Source: Microbulbifer salipaludis
Lineage (GTDB): Bacteria; Pseudomonadota; Gammaproteobacteria; Pseudomonadales; Cellvibrionaceae
NCBI RefSeq assembly: GCF_017303155.1
Contig: NZ_JAEKJR010000001.1
Coordinates: forward strand, 434,001-498,000
Direction of reading: 5' to 3'
DNA: 64,000 nucleotides
The position numbers were made by a program, and so were the translations under genes. Under the pieces are notes generated by a model. That model did no database searches and was not told the origin of the DNA. It saw only the letters and a list, made by a program, of their open reading frames with translations. Shown one piece after another: positions 29,729 to 37,250 of this stretch (positions are counted from its first letter, which is position 1; each line of letters begins with the position of its first letter).

Positions 29729-29837
29729 AAATTCCTCTCGATACTGCCGGTGGCGGCAAAACAAACTGCGGTTTGGCCAGATAAAATCCAGTATGGTGAG
29801 CGGGTCGAAAGTCGATTTACGGTCTGGATACATCTCA

Positions 29838-30077
29838 ATGCACCAAGAGCAACCCAACAATCCCCTGCACGGCATCAAGCTGGAAACCATCGTAGTGGAG
29901 CTGCAGCAGCACTATGGCTGGGACGGGCTCGCCGAACGGGTGCCGGTCAATTGCTTTATCAATGACCCCTCGGTGAAATCCAGCCTGAAATTTCTGCGTA
30001 AAACTCCTTGGGCGCGGGACAGGGTCGAGGCGCTGTACGTTGCGACCTTCCATCGCAGCAACCCGTGGAAGACGTGA
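29838..30077 (+). CDS. VF530 family (DUF2132) small DNA-binding-type protein
   Basis: A 79-residue cytoplasmic protein. [40 protein letters not shown] and [10 protein letters not shown] match the VF530/DUF2132 family almost throughout. A structure of the Vibrio fischeri member suggested nucleic-acid binding, but its role is not established. The start is ATG 29838. The stop overlaps a possible GTG start of the lipocalin gene, suggesting an operon. Confidence 0.85.
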   Translation: MHQEQPNNPLHGIKLETIVVELQQHYGWDGLAERVPVNCFINDPSVKSSLKFLRKTPWARDRVEALYVATFHRSNPWKT

Positions 30078-30097
30078 AATTGCTAAAGGTGGCCGCC

Positions 30098-30631
30098 GTG
30101 CGTAATCGAATCCAGAGACTCCTGCTGCTGTGTGGCCTCGTTCTGCTTACGGCCTGCACCGGTATCCCAGAGGGCGTGGAGCCCATCGATGACTTCGAGT
30201 TGCAGCGTTACCTCGGCCGCTGGTACGAAATCGCGCGCCTGGACCACTCCTTCGAGCGCGGGCTGAGCCGGGTCACTGCAGAATACAGTCTGCGTGACGA
30301 CGGTGGGGTTCGGGTTGTGAACCGAGGCTATAACGAGCAAAAGGGCGCCTGGCAAGACGCCGAGGGTAAAGCCTACCTCGTCGGCGCGCCAAACGTGGGC
30401 CACCTCAAGGTCTCCTTCTTTGGGCCCTTCTATGGCTCCTACATCATTTTCGAGCTGGACGACGATTACCGCTATTCCATGATCTCCGGCCCCGACCGCT
30501 CCTATCTTTGGTTACTCTCGCGCACACCCACGGTGCCGGACGGCGTCAAACAGCGCTTTGTGTCCCGGGCCGCGGCGCTTGGGTTCGACACCGGTGCGCT
30601 GATTTTTGTGGATCAGAGTCAAACCCGATAA
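30098..30631 (+). CDS. blc: Outer-membrane lipocalin, Blc family
   Basis: A lipoprotein lipocalin that binds lipids and is linked with membrane stress. The signal RIQRLLLLCGLVLLTAC ends in the lipobox LTAC. The lipocalin motif YLGRWYEIARLDHSFERGL has the invariant GxW, and PFYGSYIIFELDDDYRYSM followed by GPDRSYLWLLSR are Blc signatures. GTG 30098 with AAAGG eight bases upstream is preferred (177 residues); GTG 30074, overlapping the VF530 stop, is the alternative. Confidence 0.87.
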   Translation: MRNRIQRLLLLCGLVLLTACTGIPEGVEPIDDFELQRYLGRWYEIARLDHSFERGLSRVTAEYSLRDDGGVRVVNRGYNEQKGAWQDAEGKAYLVGAPNVGHLKVSFFGPFYGSYIIFELDDDYRYSMISGPDRSYLWLLSRTPTVPDGVKQRFVSRAAALGFDTGALIFVDQSQTR

Positions 30632-31147
30632 GCGCCGAAAACTCAGGTAATTCCAAGCGTGAACCTGATTCAGCGTTCCCGGATAGCAAATCTCAGAAAA
30701 AATTTTCCGAGTTGTTTAACAAAATAATGTTAATTGACTCTGGAACTATTTTTTAAGCCCCCGCAATTCCGTAAAAGTGATACGACAGTACCAATAGTAT
30801 ATTGAATTAGCGGTTTTTAACTCCTGCCAAGTTCGTTAAAGTCCCATTCACGAAAAGTTCGCCGATCAAAATGGTTAAGAATTTCACCGCCTTCGCGGTG
30901 GTAAAACTTTTCAATTAAAAGTTTAGTGGATCGATGCTAGACCTTGGCAGGGTTTGCAGCTTGTATCACATGGAGTTGGATATTACCCATGAACGACTGC
31001 TGATGTCTGAAAATGTGTAGGAATCCGTTAAAAACGGATGAAAATCCAATGTTATAAAACTGTGAGACTTTTAGCGAAATATGATTTACAGAGAAAGAGA
31101 GAGACATGCTGATAATGATCTGCGCTTGGGCATAGTGGTGTTATTCG
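30632..31147. other. 516-bp AT-rich noncoding region with nested inverted repeats
   Basis: No gene is seen here. Three nested inverted repeats span 30823-30951: CCTGCCAAG with CTTGGCAGG (30823-30831 / 30943-30951), GAAAAGTT with AACTTTTC (30852-30859 / 30905-30912), and CACCGC with GCGGTG (30885-30890 / 30895-30900) around CTTC. A separate hairpin, ATCCGTT-AAA-AACGGAT, is at 31023-31039. The base composition is clearly more AT-rich than the rest of the window. Candidates are a structured RNA, a recombination site, or a regulatory leader for the next two genes. Confidence 0.45.
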
Positions 31148-31618
31148 ATGAAAAGAGAAATATTCAATAAGTTATTTCTGATAATACTTTTATTACCAGT
31201 GAGTGGAGCCTGTATGGCAGTTTTTGATATCGGGAAGGCCTATACCTTTTCCGGCATGAATTTAACGATTACCCATGAGGGCAACCCGGCAGCGAATGCC
31301 AAGGTAACAAGGGTCGTCGAGTGGCAGAAAGAGCAGGTGGATGAGTTCACTGCAGATGAATCTGGTCAGGTTGCGCTGCCGGAAATCAAGGAGCGCTCTC
31401 TCACGCAGCTTTTGCCTACACAGTTTGTGGTCGCGCAAGTGGTTAATGTTGAGTTCGAAGGTAAAGAGTATGAAATCTGGGTAAACAGTAAAATGAGCCC
31501 GGAAAAAAATTCAGAACTTGGCGGGCATCCATTGAACCTAGAGTGTGAGCTTACTCGTGAGCCTGTTGCCATTGAAGACTTTGACACGATCCTTGTTACC
31601 AGCTGTCACTGGAAGTGA
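31148..31618 (+). CDS. Exported small protein, DUF6795-like
   Basis: A 156-residue protein with a signal peptide (KLFLIILLLPVSGACMA). The segment GKAYTFSGMNLTITHEG, then NPAANAKVTR and FTADESGQVALPEI, reads like a single beta-sandwich with carboxypeptidase-regulatory or DUF6795 character; RSLTQLLPTQFVVAQ also fits my recollection of DUF6795. It lies 27 bp upstream of the lipase gene and shares its AT-rich codon use. An immunity or chaperone role for the lipase is plausible but inferred. The start is ATG 31148. Confidence 0.6.
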   Translation: MKREIFNKLFLIILLLPVSGACMAVFDIGKAYTFSGMNLTITHEGNPAANAKVTRVVEWQKEQVDEFTADESGQVALPEIKERSLTQLLPTQFVVAQVVNVEFEGKEYEIWVNSKMSPEKNSELGGHPLNLECELTREPVAIEDFDTILVTSCHWK

Positions 31619-31645
31619 TGCCAGGAAATAAATAGGGAAATTGAT

Positions 31646-32812
31646 ATGCCTGAGCTGGACCCAAATTTTGCAGCGCGTCTTGCTACCGGTGCTTACGCGA
31701 TAAAAAACGAGAAAACTAGAAGCGCGTTTTATACGACATTTAAAAATTATCTGGAATTGGGAGAGGACAAGAAGCTAGAGAATAAGGGCCTGGTCGGGAA
31801 AACCGGCGGCATTCTCCTGCAAACTTCACACATGATGGGAGTGGCAGCAGAAGGAAAATCCGGCAGCGAGTACCAAAATCAGGGAATCATTGCGATCAAG
31901 GGCACGGCAAGCTTGATGGATGGGCTTACAGATCTGAATGCCGGGATCAATAGCGCCAAAACTGGCGGTATGGTGCACCAGGGTTTCCTATCTACCTTTA
32001 ACTCTTTTGTCGATCAGCTGCCTCAGTTTGCGCCCAACGTGCACACGATTCATTGCGTTGGACACAGCCTGGGCGGTGCCCTGGCTACCCTGACCGCGGA
32101 CTGGCTCCAGTCGAATACTGGCAAGCAAGTCAAACTCTACACATTCGGTTCCCCCCGGGTCGGGTTAGAGTACTACGCGCAAAAAACCGAACGTCGTTTG
32201 GGCTCCGGTAATATCTATCGTATTTATCACCAGACTGACCCGGTTCCCATGGTGCCAACCTGGCCCTTCTTCCATGTGCCCGATGGTGGAGCCGGTGATT
32301 TCCTTTTGCCATCCGGTTTGCACCTCAAACCCTGGGAATTCCACAGCATGGCTAGATATGCCAAGTCCACGAGAGGTGGCGATAACAAGCCGGTTGATTG
32401 GCCAATACTCAAGTCGCGCCGTCCTCAGGATTTTCTCGATTCGAGCATCGAAGCCTGGTTGAAGTTCAACAGTATCGTGTCGTTCACTCTCAATTCCGCG
32501 CGACTGTTGAGTGCCGCCATTTTGTGGGTGGTGAAGAAGCTGACCAACCTGCTGGGCATCACGGTAGTTATTGCGGGTAGTACTACATTCACACTGCTGG
32601 ATCATCTGGCGATGCTCATGAGCAAGGGCCTGGAGCTGGCCAAAGAAGTTTCAATCTGGGTGACACGCCTGATCAAGCGTATGGCGCAGATGCTGGGCAT
32701 CGTTGTGCGCGAGGGTGCCGAAATGACCATGCGGTTTATTCGTCAGGTCTTTATCCAGGCGCATCATGCGGTATCCGAGTTGGTGCGGCAAGCCGGGCGA
32801 ACCCTGCATTGA
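31646..32812 (+). CDS. Class 3 lipase family protein, possible antibacterial effector
   Basis: An alpha/beta-hydrolase of the class 3 lipase family (388 residues). The nucleophile elbow is GHSLGG with Ser141; YTFGSPRVG and YHQTDPVPMVP carry the region of the catalytic Asp, and a His occurs in PWEFHSMARY. No signal peptide is present. The last 110 residues are helical and amphipathic to hydrophobic (AAILWVVKKLTNLLGITVVI and later), which could insert in membranes. The gene follows an exported small protein, as seen in type VI lipase effector/immunity pairs, but no VgrG or PAAR gene is in the window. The start is ATG 31646. Confidence 0.75.
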   Translation: MPELDPNFAARLATGAYAIKNEKTRSAFYTTFKNYLELGEDKKLENKGLVGKTGGILLQTSHMMGVAAEGKSGSEYQNQGIIAIKGTASLMDGLTDLNAGINSAKTGGMVHQGFLSTFNSFVDQLPQFAPNVHTIHCVGHSLGGALATLTADWLQSNTGKQVKLYTFGSPRVGLEYYAQKTERRLGSGNIYRIYHQTDPVPMVPTWPFFHVPDGGAGDFLLPSGLHLKPWEFHSMARYAKSTRGGDNKPVDWPILKSRRPQDFLDSSIEAWLKFNSIVSFTLNSARLLSAAILWVVKKLTNLLGITVVIAGSTTFTLLDHLAMLMSKGLELAKEVSIWVTRLIKRMAQMLGIVVREGAEMTMRFIRQVFIQAHHAVSELVRQAGRTLH

Positions 32813-33281
32813 ATGAGCCTGGGTGCAGAGTCGGCTTGACGACCTTGGCCGGCAGTTTGCCGGCCATACGCAGCAGGCGGAACCTGCACAACCTGACATT
32901 CCGCTACTTCCGGGCAAAAAACTTTAACAAAATATCCCGCCGACATGATTTGCCTTGTGTCTCCCTGCGCGATTCGGTAGAACCGATGCATAAACCTGAG
33001 AAACTTGGCGTTATGTTGCGATTTCAAAGCGCTGTGGGCGACCCGCTCTGCAAGCGCGCCAGCGATTACCACCTCAGTGAGTGGTTCGATAATTAGTTGA
33101 CCGTTACCAGCTCTGGTAGCGGGCGGCTCTTTCCTGCCTGATTTTTCCAGCTCCCTCTCCCGGCCAGTTCCTCTTGGCGACGCGTGCGTGCGCGTGCGCG
33201 TTGCTCCGGCGGTAGAGGTGAAACCCGTAATCTACATACAAAAAACTCTACAAAAACAACGACACATCCGAGGGTACCGAG
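32813..33281. other. 469-bp intergenic region before the TonB receptor gene
   Basis: No convincing gene. A 9-bp perfect hairpin TGGCCGGCA-GTT-TGCCGGCCA (32846-32866) lies just after the lipase stop and may help end transcription, though without a T run. TACCAG-CT-CTGGTA (33104-33117) is a perfect inverted repeat, and 33181-33201 is an unbroken alternating pyrimidine-purine tract of CG and TG steps. The TonB receptor promoter must lie in the last part, but I cannot pick it with confidence. Confidence 0.5.
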
Positions 33282-35531
33282 ATGAAACCGTCCAACCAAC
33301 AATTACTCGCCCTGGCCATCGCCGTGGCCAATTGCGCACCGGCCGCTGCACTGGCGCAGGCTGAGGGGGAAACCACCACATTAATCGAAGAGGTGGTGGT
33401 GACCGCCAGTCGCCGCGCCGAAAGCATCCAGGATATTCCCTACAACATCACCGCGGTGACCGGCGAGTTCATCAACGATATCGGCGCCGATGACCTGAGC
33501 AAGATGTCCCAGTTCATTCCGGGTATGCAGATGATCGATGCCGGCGCCCGCAGCACCGGCCTGGTGACCCTGCGCGGCATGAACGTGGGCGGCCTGGAGG
33601 CCTCCGAAAACCAGGGCGGCAAGGACATCATTTCCCGCTACGTCAACGACACACCGCTGCTGATCGATTTCAAGCTGGTGGATATTGAGCGCGTGGAAGT
33701 CCTGCGTGGCCCGCAGGGCACCCTGTACGGCCGCGGTGCCATGGCCGGTACCCTGCGCTACATCCTCAACAAGCCGAATACCGAGGCTACCGAGGGTTCG
33801 GTGCGCACCGAGGTGTACAAGAACAGCGAGAGCGACGGTTTCTCCAGTGAGGTCAGTGGCGTATTCAACCTGCCGCTGTCCGATACCCTGGCCCTGCGCG
33901 TGTCCGGCACCCGCGTAGACGATGCAGGCTTTGTGGATTACAACAATGTGCTGGTAGAGCCGGGTGTATCCAATGACGAGCGGCGGATCAAGGATGCCAA
34001 CACCGAAGAAACCACTTCCGCCCGTGTTGCCCTGCGCTGGGAACCGACCGATACCTTCTTCGCCCAGGCCAACTACTACCTGCAGGATTCCAAGGCCGGT
34101 GGCCGTCAGGCAGTGAACCCGGGCTTTACCGGCGACGACTTCACTTCCGCCCTGCGTTACAACGAAGTGCGTGAGAACAAGGACTCCCTGTTCAACGTGG
34201 AACTGGGATACAACAGCGACGCCATCGAAATTTTCTCTACCACCTCCGTGGCGGAATACGAAGGTATCGGCAACCGTGACCAGACCGATCTGCTGTGTGT
34301 GGATATCTGGAGCGGTTACTGTGACTTCCCGCAGTTCTCCGCCTACACCGTGGACGACAACCAGTCCGAGTCCCTGGTGCATGAGACCCGCTTCCTGAGC
34401 ACCGACGAGAACTCCCCCGAGTGGCTCGACTGGATCGCCGGCGTCTACTACGAGGAAACCGACACCCTGCTGGATGCCCGTGAGTACGCTCCCGGCTTCG
34501 GCGACTTTGTGGTGAACGAATGGGGCTGGTCCCCCACCGGTCTGGGTGATCTGGAGTACTGGCGCTATGCGGACAGCACCTTCACCGAGCAGGCGGTGTA
34601 CGGGGAAGCCACCTTCCACGCCAACGACCAGCTGCAGTTCACTTTGGGCGCCCGCTACTTCCAGCAGGAAGAGGCATTCGCCTACGACTGCACCATGTTG
34701 CCCTTCTACACCGGCACCGATGCGGATTGCCGCGATGGTAATGGCGAGATCGACGACACCGTATTCAAGCTGAATGCCGCCTACAACTTCACCGATGAAG
34801 TGATGTTCTACGCGACCGTGGCCGAAGGCTTCCGTCGCGGCGGCACCAATGCCGGCCCGCAGCTGCTGGACAGCGAGCAGACCTTCAGCTCCGATTCCGC
34901 GGTGAACTACGAGCTGGGCTGGCACACCACCCTCGGTGGCAACATCATCCTGAATGGCGCGGTCTTCATGATCGACTGGAGCGATCTGCAGGTGCCCACC
35001 AAGTCCCAGGAAGCGGCGATCAACATCACCAAGAACGCCAGCCAGGGCCAGATCACCGGTTTCGAACTGTCCACCCAGGCTGCGCTTACCGACAACCTGA
35101 TGCTGAATGGCTGGGTGACCTACTACGATCACGCGCTGGATGGCGATGCGCCGGAGATCGGCGGTTTCGATGGTGACAGCTTCCCGGGTGTGCCCAACCT
35201 GCAATACAACCTGGCAATGGACTACAACGTGGCGGTGCCCACCGGTGAGCTGACCCTGCGCGGCAACCTCTACTACAAGGACCAGGTGGACACGCGCCTT
35301 AATAGTCAGGGCGGTAACTTCGATAACGAAACCCTCGAGGACTACCACCTGTTCAACCTGTCTGCGGACTACCGCCTGAATGAATGGCGTGCATCCCTGT
35401 TCGCGGACAACGTCACCAACGAGCTGTACTACAACGGTGTGCGCAGCGCCAAGCGCTACGGCGAACGCGGCCAGTTCTACTATGTGGGCCAGCCGCGTAC
35501 TGTAGGTGTGAACCTCGCCTACGAGTTCTGA
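33282..35531 (+). CDS. TonB-dependent outer-membrane receptor
   Basis: A 749-residue receptor with a signal peptide ending about ALAQA. EEVVVTASRRAESIQDIPYN is the TonB box/plug start, and VEVLRGPQGTLYGRGAMAGT is the conserved plug motif. The rest is a 22-strand barrel with aromatic-rich strands, ending YYVGQPRTVGVNLAYEF with a terminal Phe as expected for outer-membrane insertion. The ligand is unknown; it resembles the iron-complex/catecholate-like receptors expanded in marine bacteria. A TPR-sulfotransferase gene follows after a terminator. The start is ATG 33282. Confidence 0.92.
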   Translation: MKPSNQQLLALAIAVANCAPAAALAQAEGETTTLIEEVVVTASRRAESIQDIPYNITAVTGEFINDIGADDLSKMSQFIPGMQMIDAGARSTGLVTLRGMNVGGLEASENQGGKDIISRYVNDTPLLIDFKLVDIERVEVLRGPQGTLYGRGAMAGTLRYILNKPNTEATEGSVRTEVYKNSESDGFSSEVSGVFNLPLSDTLALRVSGTRVDDAGFVDYNNVLVEPGVSNDERRIKDANTEETTSARVALRWEPTDTFFAQANYYLQDSKAGGRQAVNPGFTGDDFTSALRYNEVRENKDSLFNVELGYNSDAIEIFSTTSVAEYEGIGNRDQTDLLCVDIWSGYCDFPQFSAYTVDDNQSESLVHETRFLSTDENSPEWLDWIAGVYYEETDTLLDAREYAPGFGDFVVNEWGWSPTGLGDLEYWRYADSTFTEQAVYGEATFHANDQLQFTLGARYFQQEEAFAYDCTMLPFYTGTDADCRDGNGEIDDTVFKLNAAYNFTDEVMFYATVAEGFRRGGTNAGPQLLDSEQTFSSDSAVNYELGWHTTLGGNIILNGAVFMIDWSDLQVPTKSQEAAINITKNASQGQITGFELSTQAALTDNLMLNGWVTYYDHALDGDAPEIGGFDGDSFPGVPNLQYNLAMDYNVAVPTGELTLRGNLYYKDQVDTRLNSQGGNFDNETLEDYHLFNLSADYRLNEWRASLFADNVTNELYYNGVRSAKRYGERGQFYYVGQPRTVGVNLAYEF

Positions 35532-35566
35532 TTTTCCTTTCTCTTTATCTCTTTAGCTGATCGTTT

Positions 35567-35590
35567 GGCGGGGCTTGCCCCGCCTTTTTT
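35567..35590 (+). terminator. Intrinsic terminator after the TonB receptor gene
   Basis: GGCGGGGC (35567-35574) and GCCCCGCC (35577-35584) pair around TT, with CTTTTTTG following. The stem is GC-only and ends in six T residues. It lies between the receptor and the sulfotransferase gene. Confidence 0.88.
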
Positions 35591-35657
35591 GTTTCTGGAT
35601 CTGCACGAAAAAAACCGCTACAACCTGTGTCTGTGTACCCATACCGAATGGCCCGCT

Positions 35658-37250
35658 ATGTCTGATCCCACCATCCGCCAGCAGCTTGATCTTGCCCGTA
35701 AGGCCGCCGCCAACCGGGATTGGCGCAGTGTTTCATCCCGCTGTATCGCGGTGCTGAAAGCCGACCCGCGCCAGCCGGAAGCCCACACCCTGCTGGGGCT
35801 CGCCGCGCTGGAGGGCGGTAATGCGCAGATCGCCGCACGTGCGCTCAACACGGCCCTCAAGCTGGACCCCTCGTTTGGCGAAGCGCGGGTCTACCTGGCG
35901 CGGATACTGGCGGCCAATGGCCAGTTTGCCGAGGCGGAATCCGAAGCCGACAAGTGCAAAGAGCAGATCACCAGCGACCCGCAGTTACTGGATACCCTGG
36001 CCACGCTCTACAGCCATCTGGGGCGCCAGCCGCAGGCACTGGCGCTGTACCGGCAGGCGCTTGTTTGCGCACCCGAGGACGTGGGTATTCTTGCCAATAC
36101 GGCGGCAGTGCAGATATTTCTGGGACAGCGCGCGGAAGCCGCCGACCTCCTACAGCGCGCCTTGCAGCGGTCGCCGGAGCACTACCGCTGTCACTGGCTG
36201 CTGGCGAAATGCCGGCACACCGAGGACCCCGATGAGATCCGGGGCCAGCTTGGCACCCTCCGCACCCTCGCGGAACGCGCGTCACCGGCGGCGCTGCCCT
36301 ATTTGCACTATGCGGCGGGCAAGCTGTGTGAGGATCTCGCAGACTGGCCAGCGGCCTGGGCGCACTACCAGGCTGGGGCCGGCGCGCAGCGGCAGCGGTT
36401 GAATTACCGCAGTGATGAGGAGGCCGGGATATTTGACGCGGTGCGCGAACACCTGGGAGATCAGTGGTACCGGAATCAGGCCGCAGGCCAGGATGATGGA
36501 GAAACACCGGTATTTATTGTGGGGTTGCCGCGCACCGGCAGTACCCTGGTGGAGCAGATTCTCGGCAGCCACCCGCAGGTACAGGCACTGGGCGAACTGG
36601 TGCAGTGGCCACTGGCGGTGAAGCAGCTCGCGGGCAGTCGCGATGCGGCGCTAATCAGTCGCGACAGTATTGCCGCCGTGGCCGGATGCTCCGCCGCCAC
36701 ACTGGGGCAGCGTTACCGGCAGAGCATTGCGCACCTGCGCAACCACCAGCGCTGTTTTACCGACAAGCTGCCGGGCAACTTTCTCTACCTGCCCCTGATC
36801 GCCCGCGCCCTGCCCGGCGCGCGATTTGTACACGTCACTCGCCACCCCATGGATGCCGGCTTTGCCATCTACAAGCAACTGTTCGCCGAAGCCTATCCCT
36901 GGTCTTACGATCTGCAGGAACTGGGCGAGTACTACGTGCAGTATCGCCAGCTGATGCAGCAGTGGCAGGCGTTGATGCCGGAGCGAATTTACACCCTGGA
37001 CTACGACCAGCTGGTGGCGGACCCGGAAGGCCAGACCCGGGCACTGCTGGACTGGCTGGGGTTACCCTTCGCCAGCGATTGCCTGCAGTTCCACCGGTCC
37101 GAACGTGCCGCGGCAACCGCCAGCGCGGCGCAGGTGCGCGAACCGATTCACGCCCGCTCCAGCGGCCGCTGGCAAAAGTTTTCCACGCAGCTGCAGCCCT
37201 ACCGGGATGTGTTGGCGCGCGCGGGTATCCTAACGGACCCGGCTGGCTAG
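35658..37250 (+). CDS. TPR-repeat sulfotransferase family protein
   Basis: A 530-residue protein. The N-terminal half is made of tetratricopeptide repeats (for example PEAHTLLGLAALEGGNAQIA and ALALYRQALVCAPED). The C-terminal half is a sulfotransferase domain with the PAPS 5'-phosphosulfate loop GLPRTGSTLVEQILGSHP at about residues 296-313 and a later RFVHVTRHPMDAGFAIYKQ. Proteins of this architecture are often encoded next to TonB receptors in marine gammaproteobacteria. The start is ATG 35658; the 31 codons upstream in frame overlap the terminator and are unlikely to be translated. Confidence 0.87.
   Translation: MSDPTIRQQLDLARKAAANRDWRSVSSRCIAVLKADPRQPEAHTLLGLAALEGGNAQIAARALNTALKLDPSFGEARVYLARILAANGQFAEAESEADKCKEQITSDPQLLDTLATLYSHLGRQPQALALYRQALVCAPEDVGILANTAAVQIFLGQRAEAADLLQRALQRSPEHYRCHWLLAKCRHTEDPDEIRGQLGTLRTLAERASPAALPYLHYAAGKLCEDLADWPAAWAHYQAGAGAQRQRLNYRSDEEAGIFDAVREHLGDQWYRNQAAGQDDGETPVFIVGLPRTGSTLVEQILGSHPQVQALGELVQWPLAVKQLAGSRDAALISRDSIAAVAGCSAATLGQRYRQSIAHLRNHQRCFTDKLPGNFLYLPLIARALPGARFVHVTRHPMDAGFAIYKQLFAEAYPWSYDLQELGEYYVQYRQLMQQWQALMPERIYTLDYDQLVADPEGQTRALLDWLGLPFASDCLQFHRSERAAATASAAQVREPIHARSSGRWQKFSTQLQPYRDVLARAGILTDPAG

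Noticed and set aside
32809..33096. A 95-codon open frame on + after the lipase gene, starting TTG
   Set aside because: It overlaps the lipase stop, has no convincing ribosome binding site, and includes the hairpin at 32846-32866. Its residue composition resembles random translation of noncoding DNA.
33381..35348. 655-codon antisense frame opposite the TonB receptor gene
   Set aside because: It mirrors the codon bias of the receptor gene, and the product is a repetitive Val/Gly/His-rich sequence without recognisable domains.
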